Assembly: GCA_965183875.1 (NCBI GenBank)
Contig: CBCYMK010000028.1
Span: 62,001 to 126,000 of the forward strand
Direction of reading: 5' to 3'
Source: UBA6772 sp965183875
GTDB lineage: Bacteria > Bacteroidota > Bacteroidia > Flavobacteriales > UBA7430
Length of the DNA: 64,000 bases
Part shown: positions 39,601-46,770 of the stretch, piece after piece
Numbering within the stretch: position 1 is the first letter of the stretch
Layout: every line of letters starts with the position of its first letter
Translations under genes and position numbers: made by a program
Notes under the pieces: generated by a model
The model's input: the letters and a program-made list of their open reading frames with translations, nothing else
What the model was told of the DNA's origin: nothing
The model's database searches: none

Positions 39601-39987
39601 TTTGGCTCTAGCGAGACTGTTGGGTTTATTGCAGGTTGCGATCAATCAATTGTGGTAGGTTGTACAGATTCCTTAGCTACTAATTACAGTGTTGAAGCCG
39701 TGATAGACAATGGTTCTTGTTTGTATTCTGGCGTTGGCTTGTCTGAGTTGATAAACGACATTAGAGTTTATCCAAATCCATCGGTTGGAATATTAAAAAT
39801 AGATGCTGGAGCTTTTTTAATTAAAACAGTTTCAATTAAACATATGGACGGGAAGGAAGTGATGTTTGAAAATTCATTGGGTGATGACTTTCAGTTAGAT
39901 ATTTCTAATTTAGACCCTGGCTACTACTTGGTAGTAACGCACTTAGAGAATGGGATGACCTTTACAAAACCAATTATGTTAATGTAA
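36631..39987 (+). CDS. gingipain-type C25 cysteine peptidase, T9SS-secreted
   Basis: 1118 residues from MKKIMYFFVYLSALSIAAQ. After the signal peptide there is a propeptide-like region (20-225), then the C25 catalytic domain (about 228-600). His435 in NYTAHCSPAGW and Cys467 or Cys468 in VGNCCQSNTF form the dyad; the 32-33 residue spacing matches gingipains. Ig-like modules follow, then a domain with the motif DSYGDGL (about 900-1010) shared with the gliding-type protein at 13.3 kb, and a type A T9SS sorting domain (VYPNPSVGILKI). It is probably a secreted or surface protease; specificity is unknown. Confidence 0.92.
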   Translation: MKKIMYFFVYLSALSIAAQTTNVNTLLNTTSKLQLSFTSAEIQLSTIEHRAEFYTQISVDGLTKSYDIGNPDLPVFSKLIEVPTSGDLQVNIIDSSKRTIDLAAIGFPQEIYPSQVSVFKNQDPSKIPFTYNENSYSSNEFYSQDLVKIERLGIMRGKSIARIQIAPFAYNAVINQLEVTEDLVFSVDFENVIKLESKALKSQDFDINFSKLVNSSIGEKHEFSTNTTGMIILSDPMFEEDLQDFISWKRKKGFEVIEAYKGSEEVGSTVESMKAYVQSFYDNATADNPAPTYLLIVGDHEQVPSFDAGDHVSDMYYCEFDGNGDYFPEMIFGRFSASTSAELLIQIDKTLQYEQYTMANPSYLSEVLMVAGVDGNFAPTHGNGQINYGTDYYFNAEHDLSPYVYLYPETNSNAVETAIIEHVSQGVGFANYTAHCSPAGWSDPSFELSDVAGLNNEDEYGLMVGNCCQSNTFNGVTCFGESLLRKSKGGAVGYIGGSNNTLWDEDYYWGVGNGPISANPTYEETGLAVYDCSFHENNEQTSDWSITQGQLLQSGNWAVTESGSGNTQYYWEIYHLMGDPSVLTYFGVPSVLTVSHPEALVVGMSTIAVSTEQYTYVAISQNGVLLDALYTDESGDVTLSFDPLNTMDNLDVVATKQNKQPYTGQVNMMSSNAPYIACSSIAINDGLLGNNEVEYNETFSLGLNLQNYGAVASSPLSVDISSSNPNITLSYDSLNTDSIPAESFLQLDDLVTVSLNGNFMDQEIVALQFTIVDEDGTEWVSTNSFVVNAPQLEFSSSELSSGNSTISLGESVDVIFTLENVGHATCESGGVAIDSEFPSLTIDVDEVPFSAIESNSQYTVTIPVTLEEDAPLGVQYSISLSAVSFDNFNADYTVEFSSPNCSLESVGVQINLTSDYYAHETAWTLTDAAGVVVGEVELGSLNSEEVYEDVFCMEPNSYCTFAITDSYGDGLTSEGYSVVVCDQVVASGSNFGSSETVGFIAGCDQSIVVGCTDSLATNYSVEAVIDNGSCLYSGVGLSELINDIRVYPNPSVGILKIDAGAFLIKTVSIKHMDGKEVMFENSLGDDFQLDISNLDPGYYLVVTHLENGMTFTKPIMLM

Positions 39988-40003
39988 CTTATTTAAAATT
40001 TCA

Positions 40004-40032
40004 AAAAAGGCCTTTTTATAAGGTCTTTTTTT
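40004..40032. terminator. intrinsic terminator
   Basis: A stem AAAAAGGCCTT/AAGGTCTTTTT with one G-U pair and a long T run, 17 bp after the C25 peptidase gene. Confidence 0.75.
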
Positions 40033-40048
40033 TTGCTCTACTATTTCT

Positions 40049-40115
40049 TTTACAATTACTTAACATACTTTTAAAAACGGATTAACATACACTACGCTTT
40101 CTAAGCATACATTTG
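40049..40115 (+). promoter_or_regulatory. candidate PhoB operator (four 11-bp repeats) and -7 element of the porin promoter
   Basis: TTTACA, TTAACA, TTAAAA and TTAACA start at 40049, 40060, 40071 and 40082, exactly 11 bp apart. The -7 element TACATTTG starts at 40108, 26 bp after the last hexamer, so that hexamer sits where the -33 element would be. PhoB/PhoP-type regulators bind direct repeats with this 11-bp period (TTAACA-like in Bacillus, CTTAACCT-like in cyanobacteria). The same layout and 26-bp spacing occurs upstream of pstS and of the PiT operon. Confidence 0.75.
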
Positions 40116-40142
40116 TGCCAACAAAAACGAAAAACGAAAAAA

Positions 40143-41354
40143 ATGAAGAAGTTAAGTGTATTATTAATCGCCTTGTGTTGTTCGGTAACTATGTTCGGGC
40201 AAGAAGTTGTAAATAATAGCTTCGGTAAAGGGTTTTACAATGTAATTGCAGCCGATAGTTCATACAGTATGAAGTTTGCTGCTCGTATGCAGTCTTTGTA
40301 CATTGCTGAGTGGGATGTGAATGATGTAGATGGGATTCACAATTCAAGTTCTCAATTTTTAGTGCGTAGAGCGCGTTTAAAATTTGGTGGATTTGTATTG
40401 AACCCGAAAGTAAAATATAAAATTGAGTTAGGTTTATCTAATAAGGATTTAGGTAAAGTAGACGATAGAAACAACAACGCTCCTAAGATGATATTGGACG
40501 CAGTTGTAAAATGGAATTTCTACAAAAACTTTACACTTTGGGCTGGTCAAACCAAATTGCCTGGTAACAGAGAGCGTGTAGTTTCTTCTGCAAACCTACA
40601 GTTGGTAGATCGTTCATTGGTGAATAAAAGGTTCAATATCGACCGTGATATGGGATTCCAATTACGTCACCACTTTACTATAGGAAAAAACTTTATTGTA
40701 CAAGAATCTCTTGCTATGTCTCAAGGAGAAGGAAGAAACTTGGTACAAGAAAATTTAGGTGGTTACCAATGGACTGCTAGAGTAGAAGTATTGCCTTTTG
40801 GTAAATTCAAAGGTAAAGGAGATTATACAGGTGCAGCTTTAAAAAGACAAGAAACTCCTAAGTTGGCCATTGGTGCAACTTACGATTTCAATCGTAATGC
40901 CGTTAAAAATAGAAGCAATCAAGGTTCTTATATGTTAATTGATGGCGGTGACGCGTATTACGAAACGAATGTAAATACCATCTTTGTAGATGCGATGTTT
41001 AAATACCAAGGTTTCTCGCTTATGGCAGAATATGCGAATAGAGAAGCAGCTAATCCAGTTGCGTTGAATTCTGATGGTACTGAGTCAGGAGATGTGGTTG
41101 CAATAGGAAACGGTTTAAACCTAATGTCTGGTTATTTATTTAACAATAATGTAGAGTTAACAGGTCGTTACACTACTATCGCTTTAGATAAATACGTAAC
41201 CGGAAAAGATTTAGAGTCGCAATATACTTTCGGAGTATCTAAATACTTCAAAGGGCATAAGCTGAAGATTCAATCTGATATTAGCTATTTAGATGTTGAA
41301 AATGATGCTACTAGCGGATTAATGTACAGAATGCAGTTTGATGTTCACTTTTAG
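40143..41354 (+). CDS. OprP/OprO-type outer-membrane porin, likely phosphate-selective
   Basis: 403 residues. Signal peptide 1-20 (ending FGQ) and then beta-barrel-like alternation with the family blocks RRARLKFGGFVLNPKVKYKIELGLSN, seen here as RRARLKFGGFVLN and KYKIELGLSN, and WAGQTKLPGNRERVVSSANL cut after WAGQTKLPGNRERV. The protein ends in Phe (FDVHF), as outer-membrane barrels do. The Porin_O_P family includes phosphate and polyphosphate porins. The four-repeat Pho-box candidate in its promoter supports a phosphate role here. The ATG at 40143 is chosen because it starts the signal peptide. Confidence 0.88.
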   Translation: MKKLSVLLIALCCSVTMFGQEVVNNSFGKGFYNVIAADSSYSMKFAARMQSLYIAEWDVNDVDGIHNSSSQFLVRRARLKFGGFVLNPKVKYKIELGLSNKDLGKVDDRNNNAPKMILDAVVKWNFYKNFTLWAGQTKLPGNRERVVSSANLQLVDRSLVNKRFNIDRDMGFQLRHHFTIGKNFIVQESLAMSQGEGRNLVQENLGGYQWTARVEVLPFGKFKGKGDYTGAALKRQETPKLAIGATYDFNRNAVKNRSNQGSYMLIDGGDAYYETNVNTIFVDAMFKYQGFSLMAEYANREAANPVALNSDGTESGDVVAIGNGLNLMSGYLFNNNVELTGRYTTIALDKYVTGKDLESQYTFGVSKYFKGHKLKIQSDISYLDVENDATSGLMYRMQFDVHF

Positions 41355-41377
41355 TAGAAACACACTCTTGTAATATT

Positions 41378-41407
41378 ATGGGCTTCCTTTGGAAGCCCAT
41401 TTTTTTT
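41378..41407 (+). terminator. intrinsic terminator
   Basis: A 10-bp perfect stem ATGGGCTTCC/GGAAGCCCAT with a TTT loop and a seven-T tail, 23 bp after the porin gene. Confidence 0.88.
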
Positions 41408-41518
41408 GAAGCTATTTTTCTGTCTATACTTTAGCTGTATCTCTTACCTACCTTTTGAGTTAATTGGATTGTATAAAAGCATTTCAGCCTAACTCAATAA
41501 ATTGTTGTTGTACTCAAT

Positions 41519-41549
41519 AAAAAACGCGTCTCAGTGAGACGCGTTTTTT
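41519..41549. terminator. intrinsic terminator
   Basis: A near-continuous 15-bp palindrome A6-CGCGTCTCA / TGAGACGCG-T6, about 40 bp downstream of the carbonic anhydrase stop (minus strand). It can act in both directions. Confidence 0.85.
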
Positions 41550-41588
41550 ATAAGGTGTTCAATAAAGATTGAATTTAATGGAGTGCTT

Positions 41589-42218
41589 TTATTCGAAAAA
41601 GATAACAGAACCTGTGCTTACATCGTACATGGCTCCAATAATTTTAACTTCACCATTTTGGTGCATTTCAGAAATTACGGCACTTTCTTTTAGAATGTTT
41701 GCCATCGTTAATTCAACATTTTTTACAGCTACGTCATTCACAAAATTCTTGTTTGAAGAGTTTCTTAAGCTAGCGTCAGAAGGTTCTGTTACGGAATCAA
41801 CCGCTGGTTTAATCTTTTCTAACATAGATGTAAGGTTACCTAGTTTGGCGTCGTCACAAGCACCTTTAACAGCTCCACATGAAGTGTGTCCAAGTACCAC
41901 AATTAATCTAGTACCTGCTAATTTACATGCAAACTCCATGCTTCCAAGAATGTCTGTGTTTACAAAGTTTCCAGCAATACGAATACTGAATATATCACCT
42001 ACACCTTGATCAAAAACTAACTCAGATGATACTCTAGAGTCTATACAGCTTAAGATTGTAGCAAAAGGGAATTGTCCTTCAGATGTGTCTTTTACCTGTC
42101 CTATTAAATTTCTGTCCTCTTTAAGGCTGTTTTGAAATCTCTGGTTTCCAGATTTTAAGCATTCAAGTGCTTTTTCTGGAGTCATTAAGGCTTGTGAATC
42201 TTTTGTATGAGCTTTCAT
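41589..42218 (-). CDS. beta-class carbonic anhydrase
   Basis: 209 residues. Zinc and catalytic residues are Cys58, Asp60 and Arg62 (SCIDSR) and His111 and Cys114 (GHTSC). The N-terminal TPEKALECLKSGNQRF block is typical. It interconverts CO2 and bicarbonate in the cytosol. It follows the SulP transporter gene by 32 bp on the same strand, so the two are probably one operon for inorganic carbon uptake and use. A decayed paralogue lies after the second SulP gene at 46.8 kb. Confidence 0.95.
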   Translation of the reverse strand: MKAHTKDSQALMTPEKALECLKSGNQRFQNSLKEDRNLIGQVKDTSEGQFPFATILSCIDSRVSSELVFDQGVGDIFSIRIAGNFVNTDILGSMEFACKLAGTRLIVVLGHTSCGAVKGACDDAKLGNLTSMLEKIKPAVDSVTEPSDASLRNSSNKNFVNDVAVKNVELTMANILKESAVISEMHQNGEVKIIGAMYDVSTGSVIFFE

Positions 42219-42250
42219 TTGCTTTGTTTTTTATGTTTGAGACTAAGGTT

Positions 42251-43795
42251 TTAGTTGAAGATTTCCATATAACTTTTTGGATTTTCTATTTCTCCAGCCT
42301 CGGTAACTAATTTGATGTTTATATTTCGGTCTCTTGCCGTTAGAGCGAACTCATCTAAAATCTCCACGATATCGTTATCTAAGTATCTAGTATTAGTAAC
42401 ATCAAATTCTAAATCAGAATTTTTATCGATATTGTTTAGTTCATTTAAAATAACGCCTTTATTGATAAAAGTTACCTCCTCAGCAAGTGTTATTTTGAAA
42501 CGGTCACTTTTGTCAACTGAAGCTACCTTCTCTAGTATGTGAGAGTTTTGGTAATTTTTAATTAAGATGATAAACACACCTACAGTTAACCCAAGTCCAA
42601 TCCCAAAAAGTAGATCTACAAAGACAATACCTAGAACTGTTACCATAAAAGGAACAAATTGTTTCCAGCCTTGATTGTACATTTGTGCAAATAAAGCTGG
42701 TTTTGCTAGTTTGTATCCTACAACCAATAATATAGCTGCCAATACTGAAAGAGGTATTAAGTTTAATAGATCTGGAATAGCCATTACAGAAATAAGTAAT
42801 AAGAGTCCATGAACAATTGCAGAAACTTTGCTTTTGGCACCAGATTGAATGTTTGCTGAACTACGTACGATAACTTGCGTTACTGGTAAACCACCAATTA
42901 AGCCGGAAAGAATATTCCCAATTCCTTGAGCCAACAATTCTCTATTGGTTGGAGTTACATTTTTATCTGGGTCTATTTTGTCGGTTGCTTCAACACACAA
43001 TAGAGTCTCTAAACTTGCTACCAGTGCAATGGTAAATGCGACCACCCATACCTCAGGGTTTGTGATGGCATTAAAATTTGGAAAACTAAATTGTCCAATA
43101 AACGAATTAAGATCTTTTGGAATTGGAACGCTTACCATATAAGAATCTGTTATGGCGAGCAAATTGTTGTTTTTTGTAAGTAAGAAAAATGCAATACCAG
43201 AAATTACCGCAACCAATGGCCCTTGAATTACTTGAAAGATTTTTGATTTTTCAATCAAAACCATATCCCACAATAATAGTATTCCTAATCCGATAAAGCC
43301 TATTAAGGTTGTTCCAGGCTGTATATTATTTAGAAAATCAGAAAAAATAAACCCACCTCCTTGAAGATTACCGGCAGAATTATAGCCGAAAAAATGAGGT
43401 ATCTGTTTTATAATTATAATCAATCCGATCCCTGTAAGCATTCCTTTAATTACTGAAGAGGGGAAATAGTAACCGATTACACCGGCTTTTAATAAGCCAA
43501 ATGTGAATTGTAAAACACCCCCAAGTACTACTGCTAAAAGAAAGTTCTCGTAACCACCTAAGCTACCAATAGCTGTAAGTACAATGGCTGCTAATCCCGC
43601 TGCTGGACCACTTACACCTACCTTTGAGCCACTAATAATCCCTACAATAACCCCTCCAATTATACCGGCTATTAATCCGGAAAATAAGGGGGCGCCACTA
43701 GCCAAAGCAATTCCTAAACATAAAGGAAGTGCGACAAAAAATACGACTATACTAGCCGGAAGGTCGTGTTTTAGAGTAGAGAATGTAGTTTTCAT
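42251..43795 (-). CDS. SulP-family anion transporter with STAS domain, likely bicarbonate
   Basis: 514 residues with 11-13 predicted membrane helices starting at LPASIVVFFVALPLCLGIALASGAPLF cut at LPLCLGIALASGAPLF, a SulP signature, and a C-terminal STAS domain (about 425-510). SulP proteins carry sulfate, bicarbonate or other anions. Adjacency to carbonic anhydrase suggests bicarbonate, as for BicA of cyanobacteria. That substrate is inferred. It is divergent from the TetR gene. Its -7 element lies at 43821-43828 with an inverted AGTA/TACT motif just upstream. Confidence 0.92.
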   Translation of the reverse strand: MKTTFSTLKHDLPASIVVFFVALPLCLGIALASGAPLFSGLIAGIIGGVIVGIISGSKVGVSGPAAGLAAIVLTAIGSLGGYENFLLAVVLGGVLQFTFGLLKAGVIGYYFPSSVIKGMLTGIGLIIIIKQIPHFFGYNSAGNLQGGGFIFSDFLNNIQPGTTLIGFIGLGILLLWDMVLIEKSKIFQVIQGPLVAVISGIAFFLLTKNNNLLAITDSYMVSVPIPKDLNSFIGQFSFPNFNAITNPEVWVVAFTIALVASLETLLCVEATDKIDPDKNVTPTNRELLAQGIGNILSGLIGGLPVTQVIVRSSANIQSGAKSKVSAIVHGLLLLISVMAIPDLLNLIPLSVLAAILLVVGYKLAKPALFAQMYNQGWKQFVPFMVTVLGIVFVDLLFGIGLGLTVGVFIILIKNYQNSHILEKVASVDKSDRFKITLAEEVTFINKGVILNELNNIDKNSDLEFDVTNTRYLDNDIVEILDEFALTARDRNINIKLVTEAGEIENPKSYMEIFN

Positions 43796-43820
43796 AATTA
43801 GCCCTTTGTTTTAATCTGAG

Positions 43821-43828
43821 CAAATATA
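43821..43828 (-). promoter_or_regulatory. -7 promoter element of the SulP-carbonic anhydrase operon
   Basis: Read on the minus strand, TATATTTG matches TAnnTTTG and lies 25 bp before the SulP start at 43795. The inverted repeat at 43842-43867 covers the place of the -33 element. Confidence 0.55.
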
Positions 43829-43841
43829 AGAATACTTTCCA

Positions 43842-43880
43842 TTTTAGTAATATAACTTCTACTAAAAATAGTAATACTAT
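43842..43880. promoter_or_regulatory. candidate TetR operator in the SulP/TetR divergent spacer
   Basis: TTTTAGTA (43842-43849) and TACTAAAA (43860-43867) are a perfect 8-bp inverted repeat with a 10-bp spacer. It is followed by the palindrome ATAGTA-A-TACTAT (43868-43880). The repeat overlaps the -33 region of the SulP promoter, a usual place for a repressor. A similar AGTA/TACT arrangement precedes the second SulP gene. Confidence 0.5.
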
Positions 43881-43961
43881 CATATTGCTTTATGTCCTTT
43901 GTTTTACTTAGATTTGAAAATTCATTTTTGATTTATAAATTTAAATCCCACAAACTTCAGG

Positions 43962-44636
43962 ATGAGTGTAGAAATTAAAATTTCTTTAAACGAGGGCCTC
44001 TATAAAAAAGACCCTCAGGATTCGAAGCTAGGAAGGAAGATTATTCAGAACAGCATCATTCTTATAGATGATTTTGGATTTGAGTCCTTTACATTTAAGA
44101 AGTTAGCTAGAGAGATAAACTCAACAGAAGCATCAATTTATAGGTATTTTGAGAACAAACACCTGCTCTTAACTTTTTTGGTTAATTGGTATTGGGAATG
44201 GGTTAATTATTTGATAAAAATTAATACTACCAATGTTGAGGATCCGAAACGAAAATTAAAAATAATAATCCACTCATTTGTTTCAGCAGCTAAAGAAAAC
44301 CCTTCAGTTGCTTATGTAAACGAAAGTAAGCTTCATAATATTGTAATCGCAGAAGGCGGAAAAGTGTATCATACTAAGCAAGTTGATAGTGAGAATTCGA
44401 AAGGTTTTTTTACAAGCTATAAAGAGTTAGCTACTACGACTTCAGAAGTGATTGCCGAAGTAAGTCCCGAGTTTAAATATCCTTTTGCTTTAGCAACTAA
44501 TCTCTTCGAGATGTCTAACAATCACATCTATTTTGCGAGGCATTTACCTGGATTAACTGATATAAAAGTTGAAGAAGATAATGTAGAAGAGGTGGAACGT
44601 ATGTTGAATTATTTTTCTCAAAAATTACTGTGCTAG
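43962..44636 (+). CDS. TetR-family regulator (224 aa)
   Basis: The DNA-binding domain spans about residues 20-70, with IDDFGFESFTFKKLAREINS and the recognition helix EASIYRYFENKHLLL. The C-terminal ligand domain is unlike any I can name. It lies between two SulP genes and is divergent from the first, so it probably controls one or both. The AGTA/TACT motifs at 43842-43880 and 44703-44730 are candidate binding sites. Confidence 0.9.
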   Translation: MSVEIKISLNEGLYKKDPQDSKLGRKIIQNSIILIDDFGFESFTFKKLAREINSTEASIYRYFENKHLLLTFLVNWYWEWVNYLIKINTTNVEDPKRKLKIIIHSFVSAAKENPSVAYVNESKLHNIVIAEGGKVYHTKQVDSENSKGFFTSYKELATTTSEVIAEVSPEFKYPFALATNLFEMSNNHIYFARHLPGLTDIKVEEDNVEEVERMLNYFSQKLLC

Positions 44637-44702
44637 ATTATAATTTCGCCTATTTTTCCTTCTAAAATTCATCAAATTTTTACGATTAAATGATTTCATT
44701 AT

Positions 44703-44730
44703 CTAGTATATAGTTTTTACTAGGTAGTAA
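44703..44730. promoter_or_regulatory. candidate TetR operator upstream of the second SulP gene
   Basis: CTAGTA (44703-44708) and TACTAG (44718-44723) form a 6-bp inverted repeat with a 9-bp spacer, followed by another AGTA at 44726-44729. The arrangement resembles the site between the first SulP gene and tetR. It lies about 190 bp before the second SulP start; a weak -7-like TATATATG follows at 44742. No other feature was seen in this 281-bp spacer. Confidence 0.4.
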
Positions 44731-44917
44731 TCAGCGTATTCTATATATGTCTGTATAATGCTTCCTTGGAAAAGGTTTATAATTTAACTATTTTAGAGTT
44801 CGAAATTTATTTATAATGGACGGTCTGAATAGCTTGACAATTTGTGCGTTAACTATTTTTCTCAAAATTATTTTTTCGATATATAATAGTAGCGCTTTAT
44901 TAATTAAACCATAATCC

Positions 44918-46753
44918 ATGAAAAATATGTTTGATTTTAAACACTTAAAAGGAGATGTTTACGGAGGGATTACTGCTGGTGTTGTTGCATTGCCACTAGC
45001 CTTAGCTTTTGGTGTAAGTTCAGGCTTAGGACCAAGTGCCGGCTTGTATGGAGCTATATTCGTTGGTTTTTTTGCTGCCCTTTTTGGAGGTACTAATACT
45101 CAGATTTCTGGTCCTACGGCTCCTATGACTGCCGTTAGTATGGTTGTTGTTGCTGGGATTATAGCAAGTTTCGAAGGGGATGTGAATAAAGCGCTACCTG
45201 CCATTTTAGCCGTTTTCTTACTCTCTGGGTTAATGCAAGTTGGACTGGGTGTTTTGGGTTTAGGGAAATACATAAAGTATATCCCGTATCCAGTAGTTTC
45301 TGGGTTTATGACGGCTATTGGGGTCATCATCTTGATTACCCAATTATTGCCTTTTGTTGGGTATTATCCCAAAGAAGATATTGCTTTTGTAAATCAGTTT
45401 AAACCTCAAGCCGAAGAGATTATTTTAGATAATATTTTAAAAGATGAGGCAAGTGAAGGCCTTTTGGTTCTTGAAGATTTTGAAGAAACTATTCGAAGAG
45501 CAAAACATATTACTGAAGCTGACATTTTAAAAGAATCTCAAACGCTAGCAGGTAAAAATGCTTCCGGTGTGTTGGGAGCAATAAAAGTACTGCCTCGTGC
45601 AATTCAACAGGTAAATTGGTTGGAGTTGCTTTTGGCTTTGGGGACCATCATAATTATTTATGGATTTAAGCGGATTACTACGAAAGTGCCTAGTACGCTT
45701 GTGGCCTTACTAATGATGTCTGGTATTGCGGTAGGTTTTGGGCTCGATTATAGACCAATAGAAACAATTCCGAGTGGTTTGCCACTACCTAACTTAGCTG
45801 TCTTTACAGAATTTAGTCTTACGGGTATATTTCCTTACTTTTTTACAGCCCTTACTTTAGCATTGTTAGGTGCTATCGATACACTATTAACTTCTGTTGT
45901 GGCAGATAATCTTACTAAAACCAAGCATAAACCTAATAAAGAATTGATAGGTCAAGGTATTGGGAATAGTATTGCCGCTGTTTTCGGTGGTCTACCGGGG
46001 GCAGGTGCAACTATAAGAACGGTTGTGAATATTAATGCTGGTGGTGTTACTCGTTTATCAGGGATGGTTGCTGGTTTATTATTACTTATTATTTTACTGG
46101 CTTTAGGTCCTATAGCATCTCAAATTCCTGCTGCCGTTTTAGCCGGTATATTAATTACAGTGGGTATTGGTGTAATGGATTATAAAGGTCTTAAGGCTGT
46201 TCCTTATATGCCTCGTGATGAGGTTACAATTATGTTTGTGGTGTTGGTATTGTCTTCTGTATGGAACTTAGTATATGCTGTAGGTATAGGATTAGTAATC
46301 GCCTCTTTGATGTTTATGAAAAAAATTGGTGATTTAACTTCTGAGCGTTCAGAGGTAACCCATTTATCAGACAATAAAGATTGGGATCACTACCTAGAAT
46401 TGCCGAGCTCCATGAAAGAGTATATTGTAGTGAAGGAAATTAAAGGGCCACTATTTTTTGGTTCTACCAGCGAGTTCCAACAATTGGCACTACAAATACA
46501 AGAAAAGGCGTCTATCATCATTTTTGACCTAAGTAATATGTCTTATATAGATCAATCTGGCTTATATGCTATGGAAGAAGTGATGATTGGTTTGGTTCAA
46601 AAACGCAAGAAAATAGCCTTGGTAAATACATTGCCACAGCCTAAAAATATGTTAGATCGAATTGATGTAATTCCAGGTTTAGTACCTCAAGATCAAATGT
46701 TCGATTCTATGTCAGATTGCTTTAACTGGATTAAAGAAAATAAACTCGTTTAA
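44918..46753 (+). CDS. SulP-family anion transporter with STAS domain, likely bicarbonate
   Basis: 611 residues. SulP core with LKGDVYGGITAGVVALPLA cut at the usual start, FGGTNTQISGPTAPMT, PYPVVSGFMTAIGVII and GGLPGAGATIRTVVN. There is a polar insertion of about 60 residues at 155-215, and a C-terminal STAS domain (about 500-608, IIIFDLSNMSYIDQSGLYAM). It is longer than, and only distantly like, the first SulP. A decayed carbonic anhydrase gene starts 18 bp after its stop, repeating the SulP-carbonic anhydrase pairing. Bicarbonate as substrate is inferred from that pairing. Confidence 0.92.
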   Translation: MKNMFDFKHLKGDVYGGITAGVVALPLALAFGVSSGLGPSAGLYGAIFVGFFAALFGGTNTQISGPTAPMTAVSMVVVAGIIASFEGDVNKALPAILAVFLLSGLMQVGLGVLGLGKYIKYIPYPVVSGFMTAIGVIILITQLLPFVGYYPKEDIAFVNQFKPQAEEIILDNILKDEASEGLLVLEDFEETIRRAKHITEADILKESQTLAGKNASGVLGAIKVLPRAIQQVNWLELLLALGTIIIIYGFKRITTKVPSTLVALLMMSGIAVGFGLDYRPIETIPSGLPLPNLAVFTEFSLTGIFPYFFTALTLALLGAIDTLLTSVVADNLTKTKHKPNKELIGQGIGNSIAAVFGGLPGAGATIRTVVNINAGGVTRLSGMVAGLLLLIILLALGPIASQIPAAVLAGILITVGIGVMDYKGLKAVPYMPRDEVTIMFVVLVLSSVWNLVYAVGIGLVIASLMFMKKIGDLTSERSEVTHLSDNKDWDHYLELPSSMKEYIVVKEIKGPLFFGSTSEFQQLALQIQEKASIIIFDLSNMSYIDQSGLYAMEEVMIGLVQKRKKIALVNTLPQPKNMLDRIDVIPGLVPQDQMFDSMSDCFNWIKENKLV

Positions 46754-46770
46754 TTATTGATACCCGTATC

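Noticed and set aside
44637..44917. Pho box upstream of the second SulP gene
   Set aside because: TTAACT occurs at 44784 and 44849, but the 65-bp spacing is not a multiple of 11 and there is no array.
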